From assembly GCF_000151665.1 (NCBI RefSeq), contig NW_013171860.1:746138-810137 (forward strand): a stretch of 64,000 nt of DNA, read 5' to 3'. Each line of letters begins with the position of its first letter. The first letter of the stretch is position 1. This document shows positions 49,539-59,890 of this stretch, in pieces. The stretch is from Blastocystis hominis. Lineage: Eukaryota > Sar > Bigyra > Opalinata > Blastocystidae. The notes beneath the pieces were generated by a model, which worked only from the letters and a program-made list of their open reading frames with translations, ran no database searches and was not told the DNA's origin. A program made the position numbers and the translations under genes.

Positions 49539-51624
49539 ATGACCGAAATCGAAGGTAAGGGTGATCTCAAAACGAGTACTTTAAAGATACACAAGAGATG
49601 AATTACATCGACGAACTAATAGAGGAGCTGCACAGTGACCAGCCAGCAGTCTGTGTCGCGGCTATGAAGAATTTGAAAATAATTGGTATTTTTTCGGCGA
49701 GTTTGTGATTCTAGCTACTTCTTTGGGCGAACAGAGGACACTTGATGAATTATTGCCTTATCTTCATGGTATCCATAGTTTGGTAAAGATAACGAGTCAG
49801 AACTTATTGACAGTGATGACGAAGTGCTTGTGGCGATGGCAGACCAACTTGGTAAGCTTGCAAATCATTTGTATCTTACAATGATAGGCGATTTTCTTCC
49901 CTTAGTGGGTGGTTCCAAGAATACGGAATACATCCTGGATATTCTGGAGAAGCTCTGCACCATGCAGGAAGTCTCCGTGCGTGAAGCAGTACCCTTCTTT
50001 TCTCAACTCTTCACGCTAGGCAACGAAAGCCATCCTCAAGATCTGCGAGTCGCTGAGTCCCGAAGAAATCAACGAATACATCCAAGCCACCGCGATCCAC
50101 ATGTACAACAGCGAATGGTTCACATCGAAGTCGTGTTTGGCTTTTCTTTTCAGTAGAATCTGCGTCTGCTCGCTGCTCCCCATCCTCTACAAGACGAAGC
50201 AAGCCACCGGGGACTTCGACACCATCATCGAAATGTACGACGAGCTCTGCAAGGACAGCACGCCCATGATCCGAAAAGCCGCGATTTCCGTCATTCCCGA
50301 ATTCATCAAGGTCATGGACGTACACACCCGCCCTTTTTTCGATGTAGCCGGAGAGCTGCAAGCTCATTCTCGTCCGCGATTTGTACTTGCTGGTCCGCGA
50401 CGATCAAGAAAACATCCGGATTTTTGGAAACGCGAGCTGCGTCGCGCTGGCGCGCGTGCTCTCCGAAGAAGACCGCGGGACTTTGATCCTCCCGCTCTTT
50501 TTGGAGCTCGCCGAGGACAGTAGTTGGAGGGTCCGCTACACGACGGTGACGCAGATCGGCGAGATTTGCGCGTTGTTCCCGCGGGAATTGGTGGAGAGCA
50601 AGCTGTTGCCGGAGTTCCTGAAACTGCTCCAGGACAACGAGTTGGAGGTGCGTACGATCGCAGCGAGCTCGATCAGCGCGATTTGCAAGTATTTGCGCGT
50701 GGAGAAGGTGGAGGAGATGATCAGCGTAATGACGATTCTCAGTTCGGATGCGAGCGAGCATGTGCGTGTTGGGCTCGCGAGCGACTTCCTAAGTAGTCAT
50801 TTGCGGCGTGTTTGAGCTAGATGTGTGCGCGATCGTGGGTTCCGAAACCACGGAGAAACTGATTCTGCCGGTGTACTCGCGGTTATTGGCGGATCCCAGC
50901 ACGAAAGTGCGATTAACCGTGGTAGGGAACTTCGACAAAATCAAATCGGTTCGTTTTTGTGTTTCTGTGTTCCTCAGGTGTTGTCACCGCAGATCCTCGC
51001 GACGAGTCTGCTGCCCACGCTGCTTTCTCTCAAAAACGACCGCGATTGGCGCATTCGTCAATATCTGCTCACTCTCATCCCGCTTCTCAGCGAGCAGCTC
51101 GGCATCGACATCATGACGCGCGAGCTCCGACCCATCACCTGCGAGTGGCGCTATCGCATCCTCTCGATGAGTAGTTACACGACGGACACGGTGGCGGCGG
51201 TGCGCGAAACGGCCGCGGAGATTTTGAAGCGACTGTACGTGATGTACGGGGAGGAGTTTGCGGAGAACACGCTGCTGCCGACGCTCAGTGATTTGGTGCA
51301 TAACGAGAAGTACATGCTGCGGATCACCGGGCTGAATATTATCGCGGTTGGGGTGGGAGGAGGGGATGATGATTAGACGGTGGGGGTGGAGATGCCGATG
51401 GTGACGGTGTGCGATCGCGTGGTGGCGATGATTCGGGATGTGAGGGACGATCCGGTGGCGAATGTGCGGCTGACGGTGGCGAAAACGCTGGCATCGCTGA
51501 AGGGGAAGTTCTCGGAGGAAGTCTTGGAGGAGTTCGTTTTCCCGACGCTGGAGAAGTATTGCGCCGACTGTGATCGTGATGTACAATATTTCGGAACAAT
51601 GGCGATGGAACACTTGCGATCATA
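49539..51624 (+). CDS. PPP2R1A: PP2A scaffold subunit A (HEAT repeats); stop completed by poly(A)
   Basis: Scaffold joining PP2A catalytic and regulatory subunits. MTEIEDTQEMNYIDELIEEL, then DSDDEVLVAMADQLG, IHMYNSEWFTSK, DSTPMIRKAAISVIPEF, EDSSWRVRYTTVTQIGEI, ELVESKLLPEFLKLL, NDRDWRIRQYLLTLIPLL, EEVLEEFVFPTLEKY, QYFGTMAMEHLRS: consecutive HEAT units in the PR65 order. Ten or so introns, two of them unusually short (about 20 and 24 nt). The end reads CGA TCA TA (last base 51624), then cttt, then TGTTTGTT: poly(A) addition makes TAA. The encoded frame would otherwise run on for about ten codons past the motif. DIM1 begins 43 bp later. Confidence 0.92.
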
Positions 51625-51628
51625 CTTT

Positions 51629-51636
51629 TGTTTGTT
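51629..51636 (+). terminator. Poly(A) motif that would complete the PP2A-A stop
   Basis: TGTTTGTT, preceded by in-frame TA (51623-51624) and 4 nt. A single A from the tail completes TAA. Confidence 0.72.
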
Positions 51637-51666
51637 ACAGACCGGTGCTTCTGATATTCGGTAGAA

Positions 51667-52132
51667 ATGGCGTATTTCCTCCCGCACTTGCACACTGCGT
51701 ATGCCGTCGATCGTGCTATTCAGGATGAGACTGAAAAGCTGGTGGTCATTCGTTTTGGTCATGATAACGACAGACAGTGCATGCTTGTAGGTGTCTTTGT
51801 GAAATCGTGAGATTACGCTCTAGCAAGATGAAACACTGTGGAAGATTGCCGATCTTGTGAAGAACTTTGTTGTTATCTATCTCGTGGACATCACGGAGGT
51901 TCCGGAGTTCAATGCCATGTACGAGTTATACGACGCGTGCACGATCATGTTCTTCTTCCGAAACAAGCATATGATGATCGATCTTGGAACGGGAAACAAC
52001 AACAAGATCAACTGGGCACTCACCGACAAGGACGAGTTGATTGCCATTATGGAAACCATCTACCGTGGTGCTATTAAAGGTCGTGGAATTGTTGTTTCCC
52101 CGTTCGACTATTCCACGAAGAACAAGTTCTAG
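51667..52132 (+). CDS. TXNL4A: DIM1/TXNL4A, U5 snRNP 15 kDa protein
   Basis: Thioredoxin-fold spliceosome component of U5, needed for B-complex activation. MAYFLPHLHTAYAVDRAI, EKLVVIRFGHDNDRQCML, a 37-nt intron, QDETLWKIADLVKNFVVIY, LVDITEVPEFNAMYELYD, MFFFRNKHMMIDLGTGNNNK, and ending STKNKF. About 142 aa, the family length. TAG at 52132, TGTTTGTT near 52225. With its dozens of tiny introns this genome depends heavily on the spliceosome. Confidence 0.96.
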
Positions 52133-52299
52133 AGTGGCTTGGCTTTAGGGTGGTCCTTTCTTATCATCTATATATTCATTTATTCCTATTGCTATCGTAT
52201 TATTCATCCTTTATCTCTAACCTTGTTTGTTTGAAAGAGGGTATGGGAAACGCTTTTGAGGAGCTGCAACCAGAGTCGATTCAATCGTCAATAACCAAT

Positions 52300-52307
52300 A
52301 ACCGCGG
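52300..52307. promoter_or_regulatory. AACCGCGG element 45 bp before eIF2 gamma
   Basis: Here part of a perfect 10-bp palindrome AACCGCGGTT (52300-52309). An alternative reading takes it as the donor CCGCG^GTTTTC of an intron in a longer eIF2 gamma N-terminus starting at 52243. Confidence 0.35.
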
Positions 52308-52351
52308 TTTTCTTCTACTACGAATTTTCTCTTAATAAACGATTAGTAGGT

Positions 52352-53850
52352 ATGTGTGAGCAATTAACCGACATTGACTGGGAAAAATTGTCCCCCGACA
52401 ACCCAGATATTATGCAGTACCAAGCTACGATCAACATCGGTAAGCGGAGCATGAGCGCGCTTTCTAATGTGTAGGAACGATTGGTCATGTCGCTCACGGT
52501 AAGTCTACGGTAGTGCGAGCTATTTCCGGAGTTCAGGTGAGAAACGACTCTTCTCAGTGATTCTCTAGACGATTCGTTTTAAGAACGAGATGGTGCGAAA
52601 TATTACAATCAAGCTAGGTTATGCAAATGCAAAGATTTACAAGTGCGACAATCCCGACTGTCCTGCGTATGGCATGTCCCGGCTGGGTCTGATTTCTAGT
52701 CCTGACTGCTACGCTTCTTACAGTTCCGATAAAGAGCTTCATCCCAAATGTCAGCGTCCTGGCTGTGGCGGCACGATGAACCTGCTTCGTCACATCTCGT
52801 TCGTGGACTGCCCTGGCCACGACGTGTTAATGGCCACCATGCTGAGCGGCGCTGCGGTCATGGACGCCGCCCTCCTGCTCATCGCCGGCAACGAGCCCTG
52901 CCCGCAGCCGCAGACGAGCGAGCACTTAGCAGCCGTGGAGATCATGAAGCTGCAGAACCTGATCATCCTCCAGAACAAGATTGGTCGGTTTCTTGCTGTC
53001 TGTTGAATGGTAGATCTGATCAAACGCGAGCAAGCGCTGGTCCAATTCGACAGCATCCGCAAGTTCGTGTCGGGCACGGTGGCCGAGAAGGCGCCGATCA
53101 TCCCCATCTCCGCGCAGCTGAAGTACAACATCGACGTGGTGTGCGAGTACATCGTGAACACGATCCCTCTGCCCGTCCGCGACTACGCCTCCGCGCCCCA
53201 GATGATCGTCATCCGCTCCTTCGACGTCAACAAGCCCGGCCAGCGCGCCGAGGAGCTCAAGGGCGGCGTGGCTGGAGGCTCCATCCTCAAGGGCGTGCTG
53301 CAGCTCGGCGACGAGATCGAGATCCTGCCGGGGCTGGTGAGCAAGGACGCGCAGGGCGTGGTCAAGTGGGCGAGTGATCGGGGTTTGACGTAGGTGTGTG
53401 CCCATCTTGGCGCGCGTGGAGTCGCTGCACGCGGAGAAGAACACGCTGCGGTACGCCGTGCCGGGAGGACTGATCGGTGTGGGGACGAAGATTGACCCGA
53501 CTTTGACAAGAGGTGACCGGCTGGTGGGACAGGTGCTGGGACACAAGGGGAAGCTGCCGAGCGTGTTCACGGAGATCAACGTGACGTTCTATCTGCTGCG
53601 TCGACTGCTGGGCGTGAACGAGCAGGAGGCGGACGGGAAGGCGAAGGTGACGAAGCTGGTCCGCGGCGAGGTGCTGATGGTGAATATTGGGTCGACCAGC
53701 ACGGGAGGACGCGTGGTGAGCGTGAAGAACGAGACGGCGCAGATCGCGCTGACGAAGCCGGTGTGCACGCAGGAGGGAGAGAAGATCGCGCTGAGTCGGC
53801 GAATCTCGAACCATTGGAGATTGATCGGATGGGGACAGATCGTGCATTGA
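52352..53850 (+). CDS. EIF2S3: Translation initiation factor eIF2 gamma
   Basis: GTPase subunit that brings initiator tRNA to the 40[34 protein letters not shown] (P-loop, joined across an intron), [10 protein letters not shown], then the zinc knuckle [11 protein letters not shown] to [21 protein letters not shown] (G3), [28 protein letters not shown] (G4), [17 protein letters not shown], and the beta-barrels ending [18 protein letters not shown]. Introns of about 27-35 nt. An upstream ATG at 52243 could add 22 residues if a 40-43 nt intron is used; I prefer 52352 because the family starts near here. TGA at 53850. The convergent spacer to 54150 contains two TGTTTGTT and a CATTCACT repeat. Confidence 0.95.
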
Positions 53851-54079
53851 GGAACCAGGGGCGAGTGTTTGTTGGATGAATTCGCGTGGGTCAACGAGAA
53901 GGGGAGGAAAGTGGAATGGATTGGGAGTGTTTGTTGAAGACAGAAGGGAGGTGGTGGCGGTGAATTCTTGGAAAAGGAGAAGGTGGTTTTGATTGTGTTG
54001 GAGGAGGAAATCGTGATTGTTGGAGAGAAGGATTGATTGTGTGTGGTATGATCCATCGGATTAATCAACCAATTCAATC

Positions 54080-54122
54080 TTTCATTCACTCATTCACTCA
54101 TTCACTCATTCCTTCACTCATT
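54080..54122. repeat. Octanucleotide repeat (CATTCACT)n
   Basis: Four to five tandem, slightly imperfect copies between the convergent eIF2 gamma and E2-like genes, just beyond the E2-like poly(A) motif. Confidence 0.75.
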
Positions 54123-54150
54123 GCTGCAACAAACAACTCAAACCTCGCAC

Positions 54151-55257
54151 TCACTCCAGCAGGAACTCCGGCGTCTCCATCATCTTCTTGAACGTTCCCA
54201 GCACCTCGTACCCCTCCACTTCGCTCATCTTCACCGCGTTCACCGTGAAGTCCACCTCGCTCTTCACGCACGCACTCATCTTCTCCTCCTCGTCCACCGC
54301 CACCGATCGCACCGGGCTTCCGATCGTCACCGTTCCCAGCTCCTGCGCGCACGACAAGATTCCTCCCGCGCTCACCACGTTCTCCAGCACGTTTACCGTC
54401 ACGATGCCGCTCACCGGGGCCGCAGGCGCGTCCGCAGGCGCGTCGCGCATCTTCTGGATGGCGTTGTGGATGTCCAAAATGTTGAGTTTCTGCACTTCTG
54501 CGGGTCAGAATCGAACCGAAGCGCTACGAGGCAGCGTGAACATGCGCGGCGTGCTGTCAGGAAGAGTGAGGGACACGTTCACATCCACGCTCTGCGAGTG
54601 TGAGGAAGAGAAAAATGGAAAAAAATACGGGAAGCGAGCGTTCTCGCACCAACGCTGTGGAAATCGCCTTCACAGCGAAATCCGTGAGAGTGAGAGGCGT
54701 GGCCGCGGTGGTGGAAAGCGTTTTAATCAGCTGGAGCGTATTTGTTATCTAGAGAGAGCAAAAATAAAGAATGGATACAGACAGCGTGCTCTTCAGGTAG
54801 CAATGGGGAATAGTCTTCTTCATCTGCTGATCCAGATCCATTTTCGATTTCGTTTCGCCCGGAATAGGGGAATCTTCGTAAGTCACCTTTGCACCATTTC
54901 CGGCAGGAATAACGGGTTTCGCAGCTTTCTTTCCCTTCGGAGACGCAGCAGCAGGAGCAGCAGGCTGCTTCTTCACTCCTCCCTGATTTGATTCCATGAA
55001 TTTCACGACATCATAGCGCATAATGCGACCACCGAGACCCGTTCCAACAATAGAACTCGCGTCTAGGTTGTTCAGAGCAACCAATCGGGCAGCGGCTGGC
55101 ATAAGGAAGTCTATGGGTTAGAGTTCGCATTTCGACCGCAACGCTTGGTGTATTCCGAGTTAAAGAGACGAACTAGCTTGATGTTGCTGAAATTGACTAA
55201 CTAACCAAAGATTTACCTCGACCGGATAACAGAATTAACTAGTCTGGTTGCGAACAT
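54151..55257 (-). CDS. Dihydrolipoamide acyltransferase (E2)-like protein without lipoyl domain or catalytic His
   Basis: MFATRLVNSVIRS at 55257 is an organellar presequence. Two introns later comes a peripheral-subunit (E1/E3)-binding domain: MPAAARLVALNNLDASSIV, then GTGLGGRIMRYDVVKFM. After a Lys/Ala/Pro linker the acyltransferase fold starts (SKMDLDQQMKKTIPHCYLKS, LTLTDFAVKAISTALV, SVDVNVSLTL) and ends VDFTVNAVKMSEVEGYEV then FKKMMETPEFLLE. In active E2s that last part reads D-H-R-x-x-D-G; here the His and Asp are missing. No lipoyl domain precedes the binding domain. It resembles the non-catalytic E3-binding protein X of pyruvate dehydrogenase, reduced further. About six introns, one of about 37 nt. 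TGA at 54153..54151. Confidence 0.75.
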
Positions 55258-55293
55258 GGGGAAACTGAATAGATGTGAAGCAACAAAGTTGTG

Positions 55294-55301
55294 AACCGCG
55301 G
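55294..55301. promoter_or_regulatory. AACCGCGG element between E2-like and LRR-SAPS genes
   Basis: 37 bp upstream of the E2-like ATG, in the divergent spacer. A 32-nt GT-AG segment starts at its minus-strand CCGCG^GTTCAC, so a 5' UTR intron is an alternative. Confidence 0.35.
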
Positions 55302-55516
55302 GGATCTTGAAAGTTGATGGGATTGGTCATTGCTTCAGAACACAGCTGGACTATACTTTTTCCCCTTCTAATTACCTTGTGGTAACTGTGTATTTGCGCC
55401 AAAGAACAGCAGCAGCATGCTTGAAACAGTGGATGACCGATTTGCGCATTTGGATGCCGATACGCGCATTTTGGATTTTTCGAGTGGTCAATTGGATGCT
55501 CTAGTTATAAATAGAA

Positions 55517-57202
55517 ATGGACCTAGATAATTTAGCAGTCATGTCTGTAGCTAGTCGTGTAAAGAATTATCCTTTAATAGAGGAGGTTAATTTATCGGAC
55601 AACAAAGTAGCGATTGGTAAGCTCGCTCACTCCTAGTTCTCGATGCAAGGTTTGTTGTCAGTCTTATCTGAATTAAAGAATCTGCAGCACATCACTGAGG
55701 TCAACTCATCGTAGTTATATTTTTTCTCGTTTTAGATTTAGTAATAACTGGTTACTTGAAAAGAGTTTTCCTGTAATTTGGGAAACCATCGTTTTAAATA
55801 GTTTGCGCACTTTCCGTTTGTGCAACGCACAGTAGGAATTGAGAGGAGCGTCCATTGCAGGCTGACGGAATCCTCTTTATGTAGATTGTCTTACTTGCGA
55901 GCTTGTAGTCTTCGCAAGCTCTACTTGGACCACAATAATCTCGGCAATCGCGGTTTTGTCCTTCTCATGACGTTCCTCCGATCCAACCCATCTATCGAAT
56001 TCCTCTCTCTCCGTAACAATAACATCAGCGATACCGCCATCCAATGCCTCCACACCTTCTGGAGCTTTTCCTTTTCCTTCCCGCAACTCGACCTTCGCCA
56101 CAACCCCATCATGCAATCATCATCCTTCGCTCTGCTCCGCTGCATCCGCCCTCCCGTCCTTTTCTCTCCCCAGGAGCCTCTCCCCATTCCGCGCTACCCG
56201 CTCGACGTCATTGCCGACAAAGCCTTCCGCGATTGCTGCATCGTCCTCCAGCTTCTCGACTGTTTGCTCGCCGTTTCCCGCCAACCCACCGTTCCCGCCA
56301 AAATCCCCCGCAAGCTCCTCTTTTCCCGCGCGCTCCCCACGCACCGTACCCCGTTTCTACTTTTCTCTTCTCCAGGAAAAATCGCGGGAAAACTCATCGA
56401 ACAGCCATCGCTTTTGGCCCGCAGAATTGACGGAATTCGGGACTATTTCCGCACTTCCGAGGGCGTTTTGCCGCTTCTTTGCGCCAATTTTCGCCTTCTT
56501 CTTCGCTTTCTCCTCAGCGGCGTTTCCCTCTACCGCCAGGTTTCCCCGTTTCTCTCTTCTTCGCCGCCCGCCTCCCTCTCCCCGTCCCCCACTCTCAAGG
56601 CCGCCGAAACGCCCGGGATCCCCGCGGGACAGGCGGTTTCGCTGAGCGACGGCGAGTTCGACAGCGCGGCGTTCCTCGCGGACGGGGCCTGCCGCGTGGA
56701 GGCGATTCCCGCGGAAATCGCGAGCACGGTGGGGCCGGTGCGGCGCGTGGGCGCGGTGAAAATCGCGGTTATTCGGCTGTTGGGGGAGGCGATCGGTAGC
56801 GGTTTTTTCCCGGTGATTGGGTGCGTGGTGGGGTCGAATTTGAACCGAATCGCGATGGTTTGGCGTGAAGAAGAGGGATTTGATGTGTAGAATTTATTCG
56901 TGGAGCATCCGTGGAGTAGCGCATTGCATGATGCATTGACCTTCTACTTCGTGCATGCGTTGGTGGCGAGGGAGCCTGCGCTCTGGATCGATTTAATCGT
57001 CGATAATCGACTGCATGTTTTCCTGATGGAGCAATTGCAGGCGAAGCGGAGGCGAGCGCACGGCTATGCCGAGTTCTTGCTGGAAATTGCCCGGCTGGTG
57101 GAGAAACGGAGAAACGAGTGGGGGTCGTTGTGTGGACAGGCGTTTGAAGAAGAGGTCGATGGGATGGATTGGAAGAAGTTTTGTCAACATTCTCTTTGTT
57201 AG
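55517..57202 (+). CDS. Leucine-rich repeat plus SAPS (PP6 regulatory subunit)-like fusion
   Basis: MDLDNLAVMSVASRVKNY, then LRR strands: IEEVNLSDNKVAIG, FSNNWLLEKSF, LRTFRLCNA, SLRKLYLDHNNLGNRGF, IEFLSLRNNNISDTA, PQLDLRHNPIM. After residue ~210 the same open frame turns helical: VIADKAFRDCCIVLQLLD, LIEQPSLLARRIDGI, then VGPVRRVGAVKIAVIRLLGE, GSNLNRIAM joined by a 33-nt intron to NLFVEHPWSSALHDAL, and AHGYAEFLLEIARLVEKR. This order matches the SAPS domain of PP6 regulatory subunits (growth-line, W-N-N-x-L-H and G-Y-M-G-H-like steps). The match is from memory. Six or so introns. TAG at 57202. If right, LRRs have been fused to a phosphatase regulator; two adjacent genes is the alternative, but the frame is continuous. 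Confidence 0.6.
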
Positions 57203-57370
57203 GGAATGGATTGATAGATAATGAACGCGGAGTGTTTGTCACAAACAAACAATTATGTTGAATTTGGAAGAGGTCACTGATGCACCCTTGCCAAGCCACG
57301 ACGGAGGACAGTTCGGACTGGCTCCCCTATTTCCATAGTTTATGAGACAATCGTCATATTTGTCAAGCGC

Positions 57371-57581
57371 ATGACTTCAGGTACAGCAGTTCGCTCTTAC
57401 TTTGCACCTCATCCTCCGGAACTGCATCCTGGAAGATTGTTGTTCGCTCGGAACTGGTCCATTCCACCGATTCGTCGTCTTACACCTGAACCTTGGTAAG
57501 GAGAGCTATTTATCTTCCAGCGGTTTGTATTCACCTTGTACACACCGCCCGTCGTTTGAGAAGGGCCAGTCTACGAGTTAG
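57371..57581 (+). CDS. Short hypothetical ORF overlapping an rRNA-like 20-mer
   Basis: join(57371..57495,57521..57581), 61 aa: MTSGTAVRSYFAPHPPEL, RLLFARNWSIPPIRRLTP, then after a 25-nt intron CGLYSPCTHRPSFEKG. No family recognised. The second exon contains a 20-mer identical to the conserved core of SSU rRNA (57534-57553). No TGTTTGTT follows closely. It may be a small organellar or membrane protein or not a gene. Another tiny ORF (MLNLEEVTDAPLPSHDG) lies at about 57254. The AT-rich stretch 57582-58011 shows nothing I can support. Confidence 0.3.
57534..57553 (+). other. 20-mer identical to SSU rRNA 3' core
   Basis: The sequence CCTTGTACACACCGCCCGTC is the near-universal segment at the base of helix 44 of bacterial and organellar small-subunit rRNA. 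Flanking bases do not continue as rRNA, so this is not an rRNA gene. Confidence 0.5.
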
Positions 57582-58011
57582 CTCTCAATGAAGCAAGAAA
57601 CAGTGAATATCGTAGAGAAACTATAGTTAAAAATAAACTATACAATCGCATACAAATCAGAAATCAATGAAAAGAGACTCAAAAAGAAAGCGACAATTGA
57701 AGCAAAGAAGCCTTTCTTTTCTTCAACCACCTGCCCTATACTTAAGGATCACTTTGTATCAATACCATTCATGATTTGAGCCATTGGTTTAAATCAATAT
57801 TACCAAAAAATGAGGAGGAGAAAGAGGATAATGGGTGCAAACTTTTGTTTATGACTGGTTTTCAATTTTAAGATAATGTTTTTAGGATTAGACTCTATTC
57901 ACCCTATGCTTTTAACTGTATCTTTTTACTAAATGAATGCTTGCTTTATTGCCATCACCATATTCGCTCTCTCTCATCGTTATTTTCCAACAAACAAATC
58001 CACCTTCTACG

Positions 58012-59638
58012 CTATTTCCAAAACAACCCGGTCGCCGAGCGTCCCGGGACATTCGCCCAAATCAGACTCGGCGGCCTGGCGGGCGCCGCATAAGCCTTCA
58101 TCTGCGCACTCGAAAACACCATCGTGGGTCCCTCCTGCCTCGTCCTGCATTGCCCTCCCTTGAAATACGCCCTCATCTTGTACGCGTGCTCATAGTTGGG
58201 TCCATTGACGATCGCACACTCCGCTTGCTTTCCATGAATCCATCGCACAGGCCCCGTAATCACGATCGAACTCCGATAGCAGCGGCCTATGCCCTGGAAC
58301 ACGCCGTCCTTCGTGATTCCGTGCGACGCGTAGAAGAAATTGCTGCTCAATCGGCGGTACTTGAGATAGGGATGGCGTCGACGCAGCACATTTCCGAGTC
58401 CCCATTGGTCATCGTATGTGCTTTTTCGATGCATCGCCTTCGCGATGCTCTTCCAAAACCGGAAAGACGCGGGACCTTTGCGCGACAGCACGGCGCCGCC
58501 AGAATAGGAATGCGTGTTCATGCGGTTCGAGACGGAGACGTCGACGGAGGAGTTGCGGAAGAGCGCGAAAACGTCGCGATAAGCGTTGGAATCGCAAGGG
58601 AAAACGTGGGTGTCGAGGATGAAAGAGAGCTGGAAGGGGAGATAGGCGTTGTAGACCATGCGCGTGTACCACTGATGACTCATGGGAATGATGTCGCGGC
58701 GATGCACAGGGATGATGACGGAGAGCAACGCAGCGGTTTCGAGGGGGACGTCGCAATTGGTGATCAATGCAATGTGGGCGGTAGGGTCCATCTCCAAAAT
58801 GCTCCGCGCGTTCACATACACTTGAGGCATGTAACGATTGCTTTTGCAATTGGTGGAATAGGAGTAAAAGACAATGCCTTCCTCGTAGAGGGCGGGAGAA
58901 GGATCAGGGAACCTGCCTAAACGATTACAGGGGAAAATTCTGAGGAAATCAGGGAAAAAGAAGATAAAATACGTGACAGACAGATTGCAACTTGGGGGAA
59001 TAGCGTAGCGGGGATATTTCAAAATGAGGGGACATCTATTGAGTTCTGACCGGTTCATTGGACGGAAGGGAACACTGGGAGGTGTCAAGTAGTGGGAAAG
59101 AGGCACAAAATCGTTCGACACGGTATAATTATAAACAGTAGGAGATTTATCAGAAAGTATTGAATTCTGTTGTTGAATAGTTGTTGAAACACGATTTGAT
59201 ATGCTGGAGGACACGGAAGGAACCTCATTAACACTAGTAACAACGGTTGCGGGGTTGCGCGACGTAGAAGAATCTTCCGACTTAAGAGATTCGACTTCAG
59301 AATATCTTAAGTCGAGAGAACCACCCCTTTTATAGGTCTGGTACGCATCCCTTATCAACTCGTGAAGGAGTGCTTCTTTAAACGTCAGCCTATGTTGGTC
59401 TAGAGAAGCAGTCCCAAAATTACTATCCCATTTGACATTTTCCACAACATGATCACTAACATAAAAGAAGTCTAACGTTCAAAGAGAGCAGCGTATCTAC
59501 TTTGTACGCACGACTTTACACGGTTATGGGTATTCTCGTTTTCTCTACAATCAGAAAAAGCAAGAGTTCGTACAAAGCAACGTTCACATACGTATAGAGA
59601 ACCCCTAGAAAATACAAATAAAGCAACCAGACGTTCAT
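58012..59638 (-). CDS. Type II membrane glycosyltransferase-like protein
   Basis: ATG at 59638 gives a signal anchor (MNVWLLYLYFLGVLYTYV, then ALYELLLFLI). Exons after it join to a Ser/Thr-rich stem (SSSISNRVSTTIQQQ) and a catalytic-looking domain: VYVNARSILEMDPTAHIALI, FQLSFILDTHVFPCDSNAYR (a D-x-x-x-x-x-x-D pattern where GT-A enzymes have DxD), SSVDVSVSNRMNTHSY, GAVLSRKGPASFRFWKSI, DDQWGLGNVLRR, HGKQAECAIVNG. This looks like a Golgi nucleotide-sugar transferase with the order anchor, stem, GT-A domain; family not assigned. The exon joins at 59.45-59.55 kb are unresolved. TAG at 58014..58012, TGTTTGTT about 15 bp on. Confidence 0.6.
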
Positions 59639-59890
59639 GAAAAGGGAAAAGTAGTGTTTTAAAAAACGTATTTGAGCACTGTAACGTGCAATTAATCATT
59701 ATGGGTTGCTACGATTGTATCGATCATTTGGTATGTGTGTGCCCTATCCACAAAATAATGGGTTCAGCAAAGAAAACAACTTGGAATGAACACAAAATAG
59801 CGAGATTATTTGAATTCCAGATTTCTGGACTTTGTCTTAGATATGCATTTTGGACATCTCTAGAGATTATTATCTATTTCGATTGTCAGT

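Noticed and set aside
57254-57343. Tiny ORF MLNLEEVTDAPLPSHDG...
   Set aside because: No support beyond an ATG; could not be joined in phase to the next ORF.
57534-57553. Small-subunit rRNA gene
   Set aside because: Only 20 nt match; flanks are unrelated.
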